Positions 7,789 through 17,490 of a stretch of DNA of 64,000 bases are shown here, one piece after another; the first letter of the stretch is position 1; every line of letters starts with the position of its first letter. The translations under genes and the position numbers were made by a program. Origin of the DNA: Clostridia bacterium. GTDB taxonomy: Bacteria; Bacillota; Clostridia; Christensenellales; Borkfalkiaceae. The stretch lies in contig JAFQMD010000022.1 of the NCBI GenBank assembly GCA_017396365.1, positions 101,449-165,448 of the forward strand, in the 5' to 3' direction. The notes beneath the pieces were generated by a model, which saw nothing but the letters and a program-made list of their open reading frames with translations, did not search any database and was not told the origin of the DNA.

Positions 7789-9360
7789 ATGCATTGGGCT
7801 GAAAGATTAGCAGACGAATTGATTGCTGAAAATCCAAACAAAGAAGAATTTTTATGCGCGGCAGGAACGAGTCCTTCGGGTTCTGTTCACATTGGTAACT
7901 TTAGGGATATTGCAACTCCCTATTTCGTAGTAAAGGCGCTTAGAGCAAGGGGCAAAAAGGCAAAACTCATGCTTTCTTGGGATGATTTTGACAGGCTTAG
8001 AAAAGTTCCTAAAAATATTGCGCCTATCGCTCCCGATTTCGACAAGTATATCGGTATGCCGTACTGCATGATTCCCGATCCGTACGGCAAGTATTCTTCT
8101 TACGCTGAGTACAACGAAAAGGAATACGAAAAGTCTCTTGCTGAAATGGGAATTGATATCGAATACCGTTATCAAGGTCAAGAGTATATGTCGGGCAGAT
8201 ACGTTGAAGGTATCTTGACCGCTATGCACAAGAGAAAGGAAATATACGATATTTTAATGAATTACAAAACGCAAGACAGCGACGAAGGGGAGAGAGAATC
8301 TTACTATCCTATAAGCGTTTACTGTTCCGCTTGTAAGAAAGATTTTACGACCGTTATTTCCTATAACGAAGACACAGAAGAAATCACTTATAAGTGTAAG
8401 GCTTGCGGTAAGGAAGAAACCGTAAGTTTAAAAGAATATCACCTTGTAAAACTAATGTGGAAAATCGACTGGCCGATGCGTTGGGGCGCAGAGGGCGTTG
8501 ACTTTGAACCGGGTGGAATAGACCATGCCGCTGCGTCGGGTTCTTACGTGGTTGCAAAGGATATAGCAAAGGCAATTTACGGAGTAAAAGCGCCGAAATT
8601 CCAACCTTACGGCTGGCTTTCTATTGCAGGGCTTGGCGATATGCACTCGTCAACGGGTAATAATATAACCCCTGCAACCGTGCTTGAAGTATACGAGCCT
8701 GATATGATAAGATGGCTCTTTGCAAAATACGCTCCGACCGACGGTTTTGCGTTTAATTTCGACGACACTATCATACGTCATTACAGCGAATTCGACAAGG
8801 GTTTAGAGGCTGTAAAAGCAGGTACGGCGGACGAATATAATACTTCAGTTTACAACCTTTCTATGCTTGACGGCGTAAACGTAAAAGCAAAAGTTCCGTT
8901 CGGCGTTTTGGCGTCGGTTGCAACTATCGTTGACTTTAATCCCGAAGCAGTTAGAGATATTTTAGCAAAAATCGGCGTAGAGTTTGACGTTCGCGACGAA
9001 GAGAGACTTTTAAGGGTTAAAAACTGGATAACCAAGCATCAACCTTCTAAAATGTATAAACTTTTGAGCGAGAGAAACGACGCTTACTATCAAGACCTTT
9101 CGGACGAAGAGAAGGGCGCTATCAAAGGGCTACACGATTATCTTGCAGAAAGAGACTCGTTTACAGAGCAAGAAATTCAGCAGTTTTTGTATAGCCTTAT
9201 CAACAAGCCCGAACTTACCAAGAAAGAGAACACCGTTCGTCAACAAAGATTTTTCGCAGTATTTTATAACGTACTCTTTGGTACGGACAAAGGACCAAGA
9301 CTTTATCTTTTCTTGTCGGCGATTGATAAATCTAAATATTTAAACCTTTTAAACTTTTAA
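7789..9360 (+). CDS. lysS: Class I lysyl-tRNA synthetase
   Basis: 523 residues of the archaeal-type class I LysRS, unrelated to the usual bacterial class II enzyme. The HIGH motif is HIGN at residues 34-37. A zinc-ribbon pair (CSACKK...CKACGK) lies near 180-205, FEPGGIDHAAASGS follows, and the KMSKS-equivalent loop reads MHSSTGN. The helical anticodon-binding domain fills the C-terminus. It charges tRNA-Lys. Class I LysRS occurs in spirochaetes, alphaproteobacteria and some Clostridia. It is co-transcribed with the upstream kinase, with AAAAGGAAA before the ATG. Confidence 0.94.
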   Translation: MHWAERLADELIAENPNKEEFLCAAGTSPSGSVHIGNFRDIATPYFVVKALRARGKKAKLMLSWDDFDRLRKVPKNIAPIAPDFDKYIGMPYCMIPDPYGKYSSYAEYNEKEYEKSLAEMGIDIEYRYQGQEYMSGRYVEGILTAMHKRKEIYDILMNYKTQDSDEGERESYYPISVYCSACKKDFTTVISYNEDTEEITYKCKACGKEETVSLKEYHLVKLMWKIDWPMRWGAEGVDFEPGGIDHAAASGSYVVAKDIAKAIYGVKAPKFQPYGWLSIAGLGDMHSSTGNNITPATVLEVYEPDMIRWLFAKYAPTDGFAFNFDDTIIRHYSEFDKGLEAVKAGTADEYNTSVYNLSMLDGVNVKAKVPFGVLASVATIVDFNPEAVRDILAKIGVEFDVRDEERLLRVKNWITKHQPSKMYKLLSERNDAYYQDLSDEEKGAIKGLHDYLAERDSFTEQEIQQFLYSLINKPELTKKENTVRQQRFFAVFYNVLFGTDKGPRLYLFLSAIDKSKYLNLLNF

Positions 9361-9367
9361 TAAAACG

Positions 9368-9398
9368 AAAAACGGTGGCGAGTCCACCGTTTTTTTTA
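9368..9398 (+). terminator. Rho-independent terminator after lysS
   Basis: Stem AAAAACGGTGG / CCACCGTTTTT with a CGAGT loop and a run of eight or more T, starting 8 bases after the lysS stop. Confidence 0.93.
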
Positions 9399-9450
9399 TA
9401 AAAAATTGAAATATTTTTTATAAAAATTATTCAAGAATTTCTCAAAAAAC

Positions 9451-9479
9451 TTGAAAAAACACTATATATATGATATACT
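9451..9479 (+). promoter_or_regulatory. Sigma-A promoter of the topoisomerase operon
   Basis: TTGAAA at 9451-9456, 17-base spacer, TATACT at 9474-9479. A strong GGAGGAG Shine-Dalgarno (9501-9507) precedes the ATG at 9512. Confidence 0.82.
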
Positions 9480-9511
9480 TATAGTATTAGTACACAATAT
9501 GGAGGAGTTTG

Positions 9512-11482
9512 ATGTCTAACACTAATTACAATTCAGACGTAATCAGAATACTCGAAGGTCTCGAAGCGGTAAGGGTAAGACCGGGTATGTATATAGGTTC
9601 GACAGGCCCAAGGGGGCTTCATCACATTCTTTGGGAAATAGTAGATAACGCTATAGACGAAGCGGCGAACGGATACGCAGATAAAATAGAGGTCGTTTTG
9701 CATAAAGACGGTAGCGTTTCGGTTGAAGATAACGGAAGAGGTATTCCTATCGACGTACATAAAGAGGCTGGTGTTTCGGCTGTACAGGTCGTATTTACCC
9801 AACTTCACGCAGGCGGTAAGTTCGATAATAAAAACTACAGTTTTTCGGGTGGACTTCACGGCGTAGGCGCGGCTGTTACAAACGCCCTTTCCGAGTGGCT
9901 TAAAGTTGAAATATACAAAGGCACGGTTTACCAAATGGAATTCCACAGTTACTATAGCGAGGAAAAGAAAAAGGTAATTTCCGGCGAGCCTATCGGCGCT
10001 TTAAAAAATACGAGAAAAAAGACGGACAAGCAGGGAACTTACGTTCGTTTTAAGCCTGACGCAAGGGTTTTTGAAACTGTTGAATTTAGTCAAGACACCA
10101 TTGCAAAAAGGCTTCGTGAACTAGCCTTTTTAAATAGAGGGCTCAGTATTAAGTTTACCGATTTACGAGACGACGAAAAGTTTTATAGTAAAACGTTTAA
10201 ATACGACGGCGGTCTTATAGACTATGTTTTATACCTTGACGAAGGCAAGACCAAACTCTACGATTTACCGGTATATGCAAAAGCCGAAAAAGACGGAATA
10301 GTCGTAGAATTTGCAATTCAACATACCGACGGATATACTGAAAGTATTTTTTCTTTCGTAAACAATATCCCAACTCCAGAAGGCGGAACGCACGAGATAG
10401 GCTTTAAGTCTGCCGTAACGAGAATATTAAACGACTTTGCAAAATCAAACAACTTGATTAAAGACAAAGATTTGGCTTTGCAAGGCGAAGATTTTAGAGA
10501 GGGTATGACGGCGATAGTTTCCGTAAAAATGAAAAACGTAGAATTTGACGGGCAAACTAAAACCAAACTCGGTAACCCTGAAGCAAAGAGCGCAGTAGAG
10601 AGCGCAACTATCGACGAACTCGACAGGCTTATAAAAAACAAAAAGAACAAGCAGATATTCGAGGCAATGATTAAAAAGGCTCTCGGCGCGGCAAAGGCGA
10701 GAAACGCCGCTCGCCACGCAAAAGAGATAGCAAGAGCAAAAAGTGGCGCGGATTCTGCAAAACTCGTTGGTAAATTAGCCGCGTGTTCGAGTAGAAAAGC
10801 CGAACTTAACGAAGTGTTTATAGTAGAAGGAGATTCGGCAGGCGGTAGCGCAAAACAGGGTAGAGACCGTCAGCACCAAGCAATTTTACCACTTAGAGGT
10901 AAACCTCTTAACGTTGAAAAGAAAAAACTCGAAGACGTTTTAAATAACGACGAATTTAGAATGATTATAACGGCAATCGGAACGGGCATAGGCAACGACT
11001 TTAACATCAACAATTTAAATTATCACAAAGTTATTATTCTTTCCGACGCCGACCAAGACGGAGCGCACATAAGAGCCATTCTTTTGACGTTCTTCTTCCG
11101 CTATATGAAACAACTTATCCAAGAAGGGCACGTCTATATCGGTATGCCACCGCTTTACAAGGTTTTTAAAAAAGACGTAATCGAGTACGCGTACGACGAT
11201 AACGAACTTCAAAAGGCTATCGACAAAGTGGGTAGGGGCTATCAAATTCAAAGATACAAAGGTCTTGGAGAAATGAATCCCGATCAACTTTGGGATACGA
11301 CAATGGATCCTAAAAAGCGCGTTCTTATGCAAGTTACGATAGAAGACGCCGCTCAAGCCGAAAAACTTATAACTACGCTTATGGGCGACGATTTAGAGGG
11401 AAGAAAGATATATATTGCCGAACACGCCGACTTTAACAAAGAAGACACCTTTATGACCAAGGTTAAAAATAAGGAGGACTAA
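9512..11482 (+). CDS. parE: Type IIA DNA topoisomerase subunit B (ParE/GyrB family)
   Basis: 656 residues from the ATG at 9512; a TTG three bases earlier is less well placed behind GGAGGAG. GHKL ATPase motifs: EIVDNAIDEAANG, VEDNGRGIPI, and the lid GGLHGVGAAVTNALS. The TOPRIM domain carries EGDSAGGSAKQGRDR and SDADQDGAHI, where GyrB normally has DADVDGAHI. It supplies ATPase and metal-binding functions for double-strand passage. The partner subunit follows 3 bases later. I lean to topoisomerase IV because the partner lacks a GyrA box and dnaA/recF are not adjacent, but sequence alone does not exclude a gyrase. Confidence 0.8.
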   Translation: MSNTNYNSDVIRILEGLEAVRVRPGMYIGSTGPRGLHHILWEIVDNAIDEAANGYADKIEVVLHKDGSVSVEDNGRGIPIDVHKEAGVSAVQVVFTQLHAGGKFDNKNYSFSGGLHGVGAAVTNALSEWLKVEIYKGTVYQMEFHSYYSEEKKKVISGEPIGALKNTRKKTDKQGTYVRFKPDARVFETVEFSQDTIAKRLRELAFLNRGLSIKFTDLRDDEKFYSKTFKYDGGLIDYVLYLDEGKTKLYDLPVYAKAEKDGIVVEFAIQHTDGYTESIFSFVNNIPTPEGGTHEIGFKSAVTRILNDFAKSNNLIKDKDLALQGEDFREGMTAIVSVKMKNVEFDGQTKTKLGNPEAKSAVESATIDELDRLIKNKKNKQIFEAMIKKALGAAKARNAARHAKEIARAKSGADSAKLVGKLAACSSRKAELNEVFIVEGDSAGGSAKQGRDRQHQAILPLRGKPLNVEKKKLEDVLNNDEFRMIITAIGTGIGNDFNINNLNYHKVIILSDADQDGAHIRAILLTFFFRYMKQLIQEGHVYIGMPPLYKVFKKDVIEYAYDDNELQKAIDKVGRGYQIQRYKGLGEMNPDQLWDTTMDPKKRVLMQVTIEDAAQAEKLITTLMGDDLEGRKIYIAEHADFNKEDTFMTKVKNKED

Positions 11483-11485
11483 AAA

Positions 11486-13927
11486 ATGGAAGAAATTAAA
11501 GATTCGATAATTACCAGCCCACTTGAAGACGTCCTTCATAGGTCAATGATTCCATACGCCGAATACGTTATATTAGATAGAGCGCTTCCAAGGGTAGAGG
11601 ACGGTTTAAAACCCGTTCAAAGAAGAATTCTCTATTCTATGTACGATTTGGGAATTACTCCCGATAAAGGCTATAAAAAAAGCGCGAGAGTAGTCGGTGA
11701 CTGTCTTGCAAAATACCATCCGCACGGCGATACTTCTGTTTACGACGCGATGGTAAGGCTTGCTCAGCCGTACAATATGAGAAACACTTTGGTTGACGGA
11801 CACGGAAACTTTGGTTCAATCGACGGCGACAGCGCAGCGGCAATGAGATATACCGAAGTTAAACTTCAACCGCTTGCCTTAGAACTCGTAACGGACATTG
11901 ATAAAGATACTGTAAACTGGCAACTCAACTTCGACGACTCTACTAAAGAGCCTGAGACTTTGCCGGGTAGATTTCCAAACCTTTTGGTAAACGGAGCAAC
12001 GGGTATAGCCGTAGGTCTTGCAACTAATATCCCAACTCATAACTTAGCCGAAGTAATCGACGGCGCGGTAGCGTACCTTGACAATCCTAAAATTACGCTC
12101 GAAGAAATGATGAAAATCGTCAAAGGACCTGATTTTCCTACGGGCGGTTACATAATTGCAGGGAACGACCTTAAAACGGCGTACGAAACGGGCAAAGGGA
12201 AGATTCAAATTAGAGCAAAAATCAAGGTTGAAAACGCTGAAAACGGCAAGAAAAACCTTGTAATTACAGAAATTCCTTTCCAAGTAAACAAAGCGCAATT
12301 GCTTTCTAAAATAGCAAGTTTACAAGAGACTAACAAGGATATTTTAGGCGGAATTTCGGATATAGCCGACGAATCTGACAGATTTGGTATGAGAGCGGTT
12401 ATAAAACTTAAGAGAGACGTCAATCCTAAGCCAATACTCGATTTCCTTTTCAAAAACACCCAACTTCAAATTTCCTACGGTATAAACATGGTAGCAATCG
12501 CCGATGGAAAACCTAAACTTATGGGGCTTTTGGAAATACTTAAATACTACGTTGAATACCAAATCAGCGTAATTTTAAGAAGAACTAAATTTGACCTTAA
12601 CAAAGCAAAGGAAAGGGCTCACGTTTTAGAAGGTCTTATAATCGCAGTTACCAACATTGACGAAGTTATAAAAATAATTAAAAATTCTCCCGATACGGCA
12701 ACTGCAAGGCAAAATTTGCGTAAGAGATTTGATTTGTCCGAAAAACAAGCGCAGGCAATTCTCGACTTAAAACTTGCAAGAATTACCAAACTTGAAGTAA
12801 ACAATCTTAAAGACGAACTTGCCGAACTTAAAAAACTTATCGACGAACTTCAATCTATTATCGACAGTAAGAGAAAGCAAAAAGACGTCGTTAAAAAAGA
12901 AATATTAGTCGTCAAGAAAAAGTATAAAGACGACCGTCGTTCTATTATCGTATCGAACGTTGAAGATATTTCTATCGGTAGCGTTCAAGAAAAGTACGTT
13001 GAAGATTTCGTAATAGGAGTAAACGGAAACGACCTTATTAGAAAGGTAAAAGCCGTAACCTATAAAAAATACTCGAACAACAAAACTCCTGCAAAGGGTG
13101 AACTTTTCAAATTTAAAGTTGAAACGGACTCAGACCATACTTTATACGCGTTTACTAATAAGGGTAACTGTCATAAAATCGACCTTGAAGTTATCCCAGA
13201 AGGTAGCGGTGGACAAAGCGGTGGGGTGAAATTCGCGCAAGTCGTAAAGACGGCGGAAACGGGAGAAAAACCGATTGCTTTCTTCGCTATAAAAGACGAT
13301 GAAATGCCAAACGGTAGGCTCTATTTCTTTACCGCAAACGGCATGGTTAAACTTTCGCCGTGGAGCGAATATAAAGTATCAAAGCAGTCTTTCCAAGCAA
13401 TTAAACTTAAAGATAAAGACGAAGTTGTTGCTGTTGAAGAAGAAAAACCAAACAGCGAGTTCTTCTTTGCGACAAAAAACGGTATGAGCGTTCATTGTCA
13501 CGACGAATTCCCAGAATACGGCAGAGTTTCGGGTGGAGTTAAGGGTGTTGACGTAGCCAGCGACGACGCGCTTATTACCGCAATGCAAATAGAAGAGGGA
13601 AAAGACTATTCAATAATAGTCGCAACTTCCTTCGGCACGTTTAAAAAGGTTCTTTTAGACACTTTGGGTAAACTTCCTAGGGCGAGAAAAGGTATAAAGA
13701 TTGCCGACCTTGGCAGAGAAGGTAAAGAGAAAGTTCTACTTGCCGAAGCAGTTTTAGAAGAAGACGAATGTTACCTTGCAATAGAGGACGAAGAGGGAAA
13801 TATGTATCACGCAACGAGCGGAGAACTTTCTCTTGAAAGTCGTATGGGTAAGGGTAGGGTGTTGCCGACCGTCGGAATAATTAAACCTAAAGGGGTGTAT
13901 TCCTTTCGCCTTAAGGGGCGCAAATAA
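11486..13927 (+). CDS. parC: Type IIA DNA topoisomerase subunit A (ParC/GyrA family)
   Basis: 813 residues. The breakage-reunion domain has [11 protein letters not shown], the quinolone-region helix [20 protein letters not shown] and the catalytic tyrosine in [10 protein letters not shown] (near residue 123). A coiled coil around residues 430-480 is followed by a beta-pinwheel C-terminal domain with degenerate blade repeats (SGGVKG and similar). The gyrase-diagnostic GyrA box QRRGGKG is not visible, which argues for decatenating topoisomerase IV or a divergent gyrase. AAGGAGG lies before the ATG. The next frame opens inside the last 50 bases. Confidence 0.8.
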   Translation: MEEIKDSIITSPLEDVLHRSMIPYAEYVILDRALPRVEDGLKPVQRRILYSMYDLGITPDKGYKKSARVVGDCLAKYHPHGDTSVYDAMVRLAQPYNMRNTLVDGHGNFGSIDGDSAAAMRYTEVKLQPLALELVTDIDKDTVNWQLNFDDSTKEPETLPGRFPNLLVNGATGIAVGLATNIPTHNLAEVIDGAVAYLDNPKITLEEMMKIVKGPDFPTGGYIIAGNDLKTAYETGKGKIQIRAKIKVENAENGKKNLVITEIPFQVNKAQLLSKIASLQETNKDILGGISDIADESDRFGMRAVIKLKRDVNPKPILDFLFKNTQLQISYGINMVAIADGKPKLMGLLEILKYYVEYQISVILRRTKFDLNKAKERAHVLEGLIIAVTNIDEVIKIIKNSPDTATARQNLRKRFDLSEKQAQAILDLKLARITKLEVNNLKDELAELKKLIDELQSIIDSKRKQKDVVKKEILVVKKKYKDDRRSIIVSNVEDISIGSVQEKYVEDFVIGVNGNDLIRKVKAVTYKKYSNNKTPAKGELFKFKVETDSDHTLYAFTNKGNCHKIDLEVIPEGSGGQSGGVKFAQVVKTAETGEKPIAFFAIKDDEMPNGRLYFFTANGMVKLSPWSEYKVSKQSFQAIKLKDKDEVVAVEEEKPNSEFFFATKNGMSVHCHDEFPEYGRVSGGVKGVDVASDDALITAMQIEEGKDYSIIVATSFGTFKKVLLDTLGKLPRARKGIKIADLGREGKEKVLLAEAVLEEDECYLAIEDEEGNMYHATSGELSLESRMGKGRVLPTVGIIKPKGVYSFRLKGRK

Positions 13928-14105
13928 AAATTTAACCGAGCCGAACGATAAAGCGCTCCCTAAAAATCAAAAAAGGGAGCAAATCCCTTTAACAGTCGGC
14001 GAAGAAAAAGAAATATCAAAAAAAGAAAAGCGCGTTGAAGAGAGTTTTGAAAGTGATGAAAATTCAAATCTAAAGCAAGGCGAACCCGACTGCGCTGAGG
14101 CTAAT

Positions 14106-14654
14106 ATGGAAAGAAGTAGAGCAGACATATTGTTAGAAAAATCAAAAATCAATTACAACGCCGTAATTAAAACCGTATGTAATATGTACGACGGGATTTT
14201 TTCAAAAGACCCGAATTTTGCGTATGGCAGAAAAGACTTGCTTATAGACTACGATTCTTATTTGCAAGCGATACTTATAAAACTTTGCTATATAAACGAT
14301 AAGTTTACTGCGGATACTATGAAGTTTATTGAAAACGTTGCCGATTTTGGCAAACTTATAGACGGCGCGGATTTTACTCTATTTGCCGACTGCGCAAAAG
14401 AGATGAGAGACGTGGTTTTAGAAAAGGCGGAAGATAGACTTAAAGAAGTTCCCGTTTGTTTTAAACTTGCAGGCGCGGTAGATAAGAGTAAAAATCTCGG
14501 CGTTATGAAATCAATGCTCGATTCAACGGTAAAAATTGCTTTTAACCTTAAATTTATCGACGAAAACGCAAATTTAAAAGACAATTCTGACGTTGTAAAT
14601 TCATTGAAGTCAATTTACGTTTTTGCCAAGGCGAACGCAATTAACGTCAAGTAA
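14106..14654 (+). CDS. Unknown protein downstream of the topoisomerase genes
   Basis: 182 residues from the ATG at 14106, which has GAGG five bases upstream. The same frame is open back to 13881, and the translated stretch is hydrophilic and Glu/Lys rich like a real linker, so the gene may start at ATT 13899 (behind AAGGGG, overlapping parC by 29 bases), giving about 251 residues. No GTG, TTG or CTG occurs in between. The C-terminal half is predicted helical, without membrane segments or motifs I recognise. It sits between the topoisomerase genes and trkA, probably in the same transcript. Confidence 0.7.
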   Translation: MERSRADILLEKSKINYNAVIKTVCNMYDGIFSKDPNFAYGRKDLLIDYDSYLQAILIKLCYINDKFTADTMKFIENVADFGKLIDGADFTLFADCAKEMRDVVLEKAEDRLKEVPVCFKLAGAVDKSKNLGVMKSMLDSTVKIAFNLKFIDENANLKDNSDVVNSLKSIYVFAKANAINVK

Positions 14655-14667
14655 ACAGGAGATAGGT

Positions 14668-16035
14668 ATGAGAGTCGTCGTAGCAGGCTGTGGAAAGATA
14701 GGTATTACCATTATCAAAAGTCTTTTCAAAGAAAGACACGATATTTTGTGTATTGATAACGATCAAGAAGTCATAAACGAAGTAATCAATTCATACGACG
14801 TTATGACTATTTGCGGAAACGCAATTTCTTACGACGTATTAAAGGAAGCGGGGATGGAAAAAACAGAACTTTTTATTGCCGTTACCGATTCTGACGAGTC
14901 TAATATTTTAAGTTGTTTTACAGCGAGAAAGTTAGGCGCAAAGCAAACCGTTGCAAGAATAAGAAATTCGGAATATACAGCAGAGAGTTTAGGCTTTATC
15001 AAAGAGAGTTTGGGTATTTCTATGTCTATAAATCCTGAAAAACTCACGGCTGAAGCAATCTATAATTTGCTTAAACTCCCGTCGGCTACAAAGGTCGACA
15101 CGTTTACGAATAGGTCGTTTGAAATCGTAGAACTCATAATTAAAAAAGGTTCTAAAATAAACGGGCTTTCGCTTATGGAACTCAGAAAGAAGTTCGCGGG
15201 CAATTTCCTTATTACCGTTTTGCAAAGGGGAGAAAAAGTGTTTATTCCCAAGGGCAACACCACGCTTTTAGAAGGAGATAAAATTTGCGTAGTGGCGTCT
15301 ATTGAAGAAATGCACAAGGTGTTATTTTCTCTCGGATTTTTGCAAAAAGAATCTAAAAACGTCATGGTTTTAGGCGGTAGTAAGATTGCGCATTATCTTA
15401 CTCAAATGCTTGCAAAGGGGCATACTTCGGTTAAAATTGTCGAAAAAAACAAGCAAAGATGCGAAGAACTTTGCGAAACGTTGCCAAGTTCCGTCGATAT
15501 AATTTGCGGAGACGGAATGAGTCAAGATATATTGCTTGAAGAAGGCGTTTCGCAAACGGATGCGTTGGTTGCGCTTACCGGCGCCGACGAAGAAAACATA
15601 TTAATTTCTTTTTACGCAATGAGCCAAAAAGTTCCTAAGATAATATCAAAGGTAAATACGAGCGCCCTTTCGCAAATTGCTGAAAATTTAGGTCTTGACT
15701 GTATAGTTTCTCCAAAACAAATAATTGCCGACCTTTTAGTAAGGTATGCAAGGGCATTAAACGCCACGGTTGGAAGCAAGGTTGAAACTTTATACAGTTT
15801 GATGGACGGCGGAGCAGAGGCGTTGGAATTCGTCGTTATGGACGATTTTGAGTTTTCTAATATAGCCCTTAAAGATATGAAACTCAAAAACGACGTTTTA
15901 ATCGCAGGCATAATAAGGGGTAAAAAAGCGTTTACACCAGGTGGCGACGACGTCATTTTGTCTGGCGATAAAGTAATAGTTATATCTAAGGGAAGATCGC
16001 TTTACAGTCTTACTGAAATTATGGAAGGGAAATAA
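14668..16035 (+). CDS. trkA: TrkA, regulatory NAD-binding subunit of the Trk potassium transporter
   Basis: 455 residues from the ATG at 14668, chosen because AGGAG lies six bases upstream and the protein then opens MRVVVAGCGKIG, a Rossmann GxGxxG. Two tandem RCK modules follow: RCK_N plus RCK_C in residues ~1-225, then a second pair starting VMVLGGSKIAHYL to the end (GDKVIVISKG). TrkA gates K+ uptake by TrkH in response to nucleotides. The trkH gene follows 8 bases later. Confidence 0.92.
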   Translation: MRVVVAGCGKIGITIIKSLFKERHDILCIDNDQEVINEVINSYDVMTICGNAISYDVLKEAGMEKTELFIAVTDSDESNILSCFTARKLGAKQTVARIRNSEYTAESLGFIKESLGISMSINPEKLTAEAIYNLLKLPSATKVDTFTNRSFEIVELIIKKGSKINGLSLMELRKKFAGNFLITVLQRGEKVFIPKGNTTLLEGDKICVVASIEEMHKVLFSLGFLQKESKNVMVLGGSKIAHYLTQMLAKGHTSVKIVEKNKQRCEELCETLPSSVDIICGDGMSQDILLEEGVSQTDALVALTGADEENILISFYAMSQKVPKIISKVNTSALSQIAENLGLDCIVSPKQIIADLLVRYARALNATVGSKVETLYSLMDGGAEALEFVVMDDFEFSNIALKDMKLKNDVLIAGIIRGKKAFTPGGDDVILSGDKVIVISKGRSLYSLTEIMEGK

Positions 16036-16043
16036 ACTTAACT

Positions 16044-17489
16044 ATGAATATTAAAATGATTTTTTCTACGGTTGGAAAAGTCGTATTGATTGAAGCCGTA
16101 CTTTTACTTCTTCCGTTTATAACGGCTTGCGTATATACGGAGTGGTGGGTTGCGGTAAGTTTTGCAATAACTATCGGTATTGCGCTTTCGGTTTACGGAC
16201 TTTCAAAACTCTTTTTCAGACCTAAAAACACGGTGATATATTCAAAAGAAGGGCTAATTATAGTAGCGTTTGCTTGGCTTATAGTGTCGTGTATAGGATG
16301 TTTGCCGTTTATAATAAGCGGAGATATTCCATATTTTTTTGATGCGTATTTTGAAACCGTAAGTGGATTTACTACTACGGGTTCGTCAATATTGTCCGAC
16401 GTTGAATCAATGAGTAGGGGCTGTCTTTTGTGGCGTAGTTTTACACATTGGATAGGCGGTATGGGCGTTTTGGTTTTCGTAATGGCAGTAACGGGCAAGA
16501 ATACCGACCGTTCTATACATATTTTAAGAGCGGAAATGCCCGGTCCTACCGTTGATAAGATTGTTCCTAGGGCAAAGGACACGGCAAAGATTTTATACCT
16601 TATATATATCGTAATGACCTTGGCAGTCGTAGTTTTGTTACTGTGTGGTGGAATGCCGTTATTCGACAGTTTATTGCACGCGTTCGGAACTGCGGGAACG
16701 GGCGGTTTTGGTGTTAAAAACGACGGTATAGCAGGGTATAACGCATATTGTCAATGGGTAATCGCCATATTTATGTTTTTGTTTGGCGTAAATTTCAACT
16801 TATATTATCTAATCTTGATAGGTAAAATTAAAAACGTTTTAAAAAGTGGCGAACTTTGGGCGTACGTTACCATAGTATTTTTATCCGTTGCATTTATTAC
16901 TGGTAATACATTGGCAATTTGCGGTAATTTTGCAGATGCGTTGCGAGCGTCTGCGTTCCAAGTTTCGTCAATTATTTCAACTACGGGTTTCTCAACCGTA
17001 AACTTTAACGAGTGGCCGACTCTTTCAAAGAGCATATTGCTTATACTTATGCTTATCGGTGGTTGCGCAGGTTCAACTGCAGGTGGGTTTAAGGTTTCAA
17101 GAGTCGTTTTACTTTCAAAGAGTATAAAAAGAGAGTTTAAAAAAGTTCTTCACCCAAGAAACGAAAGCGTAGTTAAGTCCAATGGAAAAAGGGTCGAAGA
17201 AAAAACTATTAGCGGAGTTTTTAGTTATCTTAGCATATACGTTACGTGTATGATCGTTATCTTTCTTTTAATTTCGTTTGAACCGTTTAGTTTGGAAACT
17301 AATATTTCGGCAGTCGTTTCGTGCTTTAACAATATCGGACCTGGATTTGACGCCGTCGGTCCTACATCAAATTTCAGCGCGTATAGTCCGTTTACAAAGG
17401 TTATATTATCGTTTGCAATGCTACTCGGTAGGCTTGAAATATATCCTTTGCTTTTAACATTTTTACCTTCTACTTGGATAAAGAGATAA
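16044..17489 (+). CDS. trkH: TrkH-family potassium uptake channel
   Basis: 481 residues with about ten membrane segments and the four pore-loop repeats of the SKT family: FTTTGSSIL near residue 110, GTAGTGGFGVKN near 220, SSIISTTGFSTV near 310 and NNIGPGFDAVGP near 430. The glycine-containing filters (TTGSS, TGGFG, TTGFS, IGPGF) are visible. It is the integral membrane partner of TrkA for K+ import. The gene ends one base before the dehydrogenase start, so the operon appears to continue. Confidence 0.93.
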   Translation: MNIKMIFSTVGKVVLIEAVLLLLPFITACVYTEWWVAVSFAITIGIALSVYGLSKLFFRPKNTVIYSKEGLIIVAFAWLIVSCIGCLPFIISGDIPYFFDAYFETVSGFTTTGSSILSDVESMSRGCLLWRSFTHWIGGMGVLVFVMAVTGKNTDRSIHILRAEMPGPTVDKIVPRAKDTAKILYLIYIVMTLAVVVLLLCGGMPLFDSLLHAFGTAGTGGFGVKNDGIAGYNAYCQWVIAIFMFLFGVNFNLYYLILIGKIKNVLKSGELWAYVTIVFLSVAFITGNTLAICGNFADALRASAFQVSSIISTTGFSTVNFNEWPTLSKSILLILMLIGGCAGSTAGGFKVSRVVLLSKSIKREFKKVLHPRNESVVKSNGKRVEEKTISGVFSYLSIYVTCMIVIFLLISFEPFSLETNISAVVSCFNNIGPGFDAVGPTSNFSAYSPFTKVILSFAMLLGRLEIYPLLLTFLPSTWIKR

Positions 17490-17490
17490 T

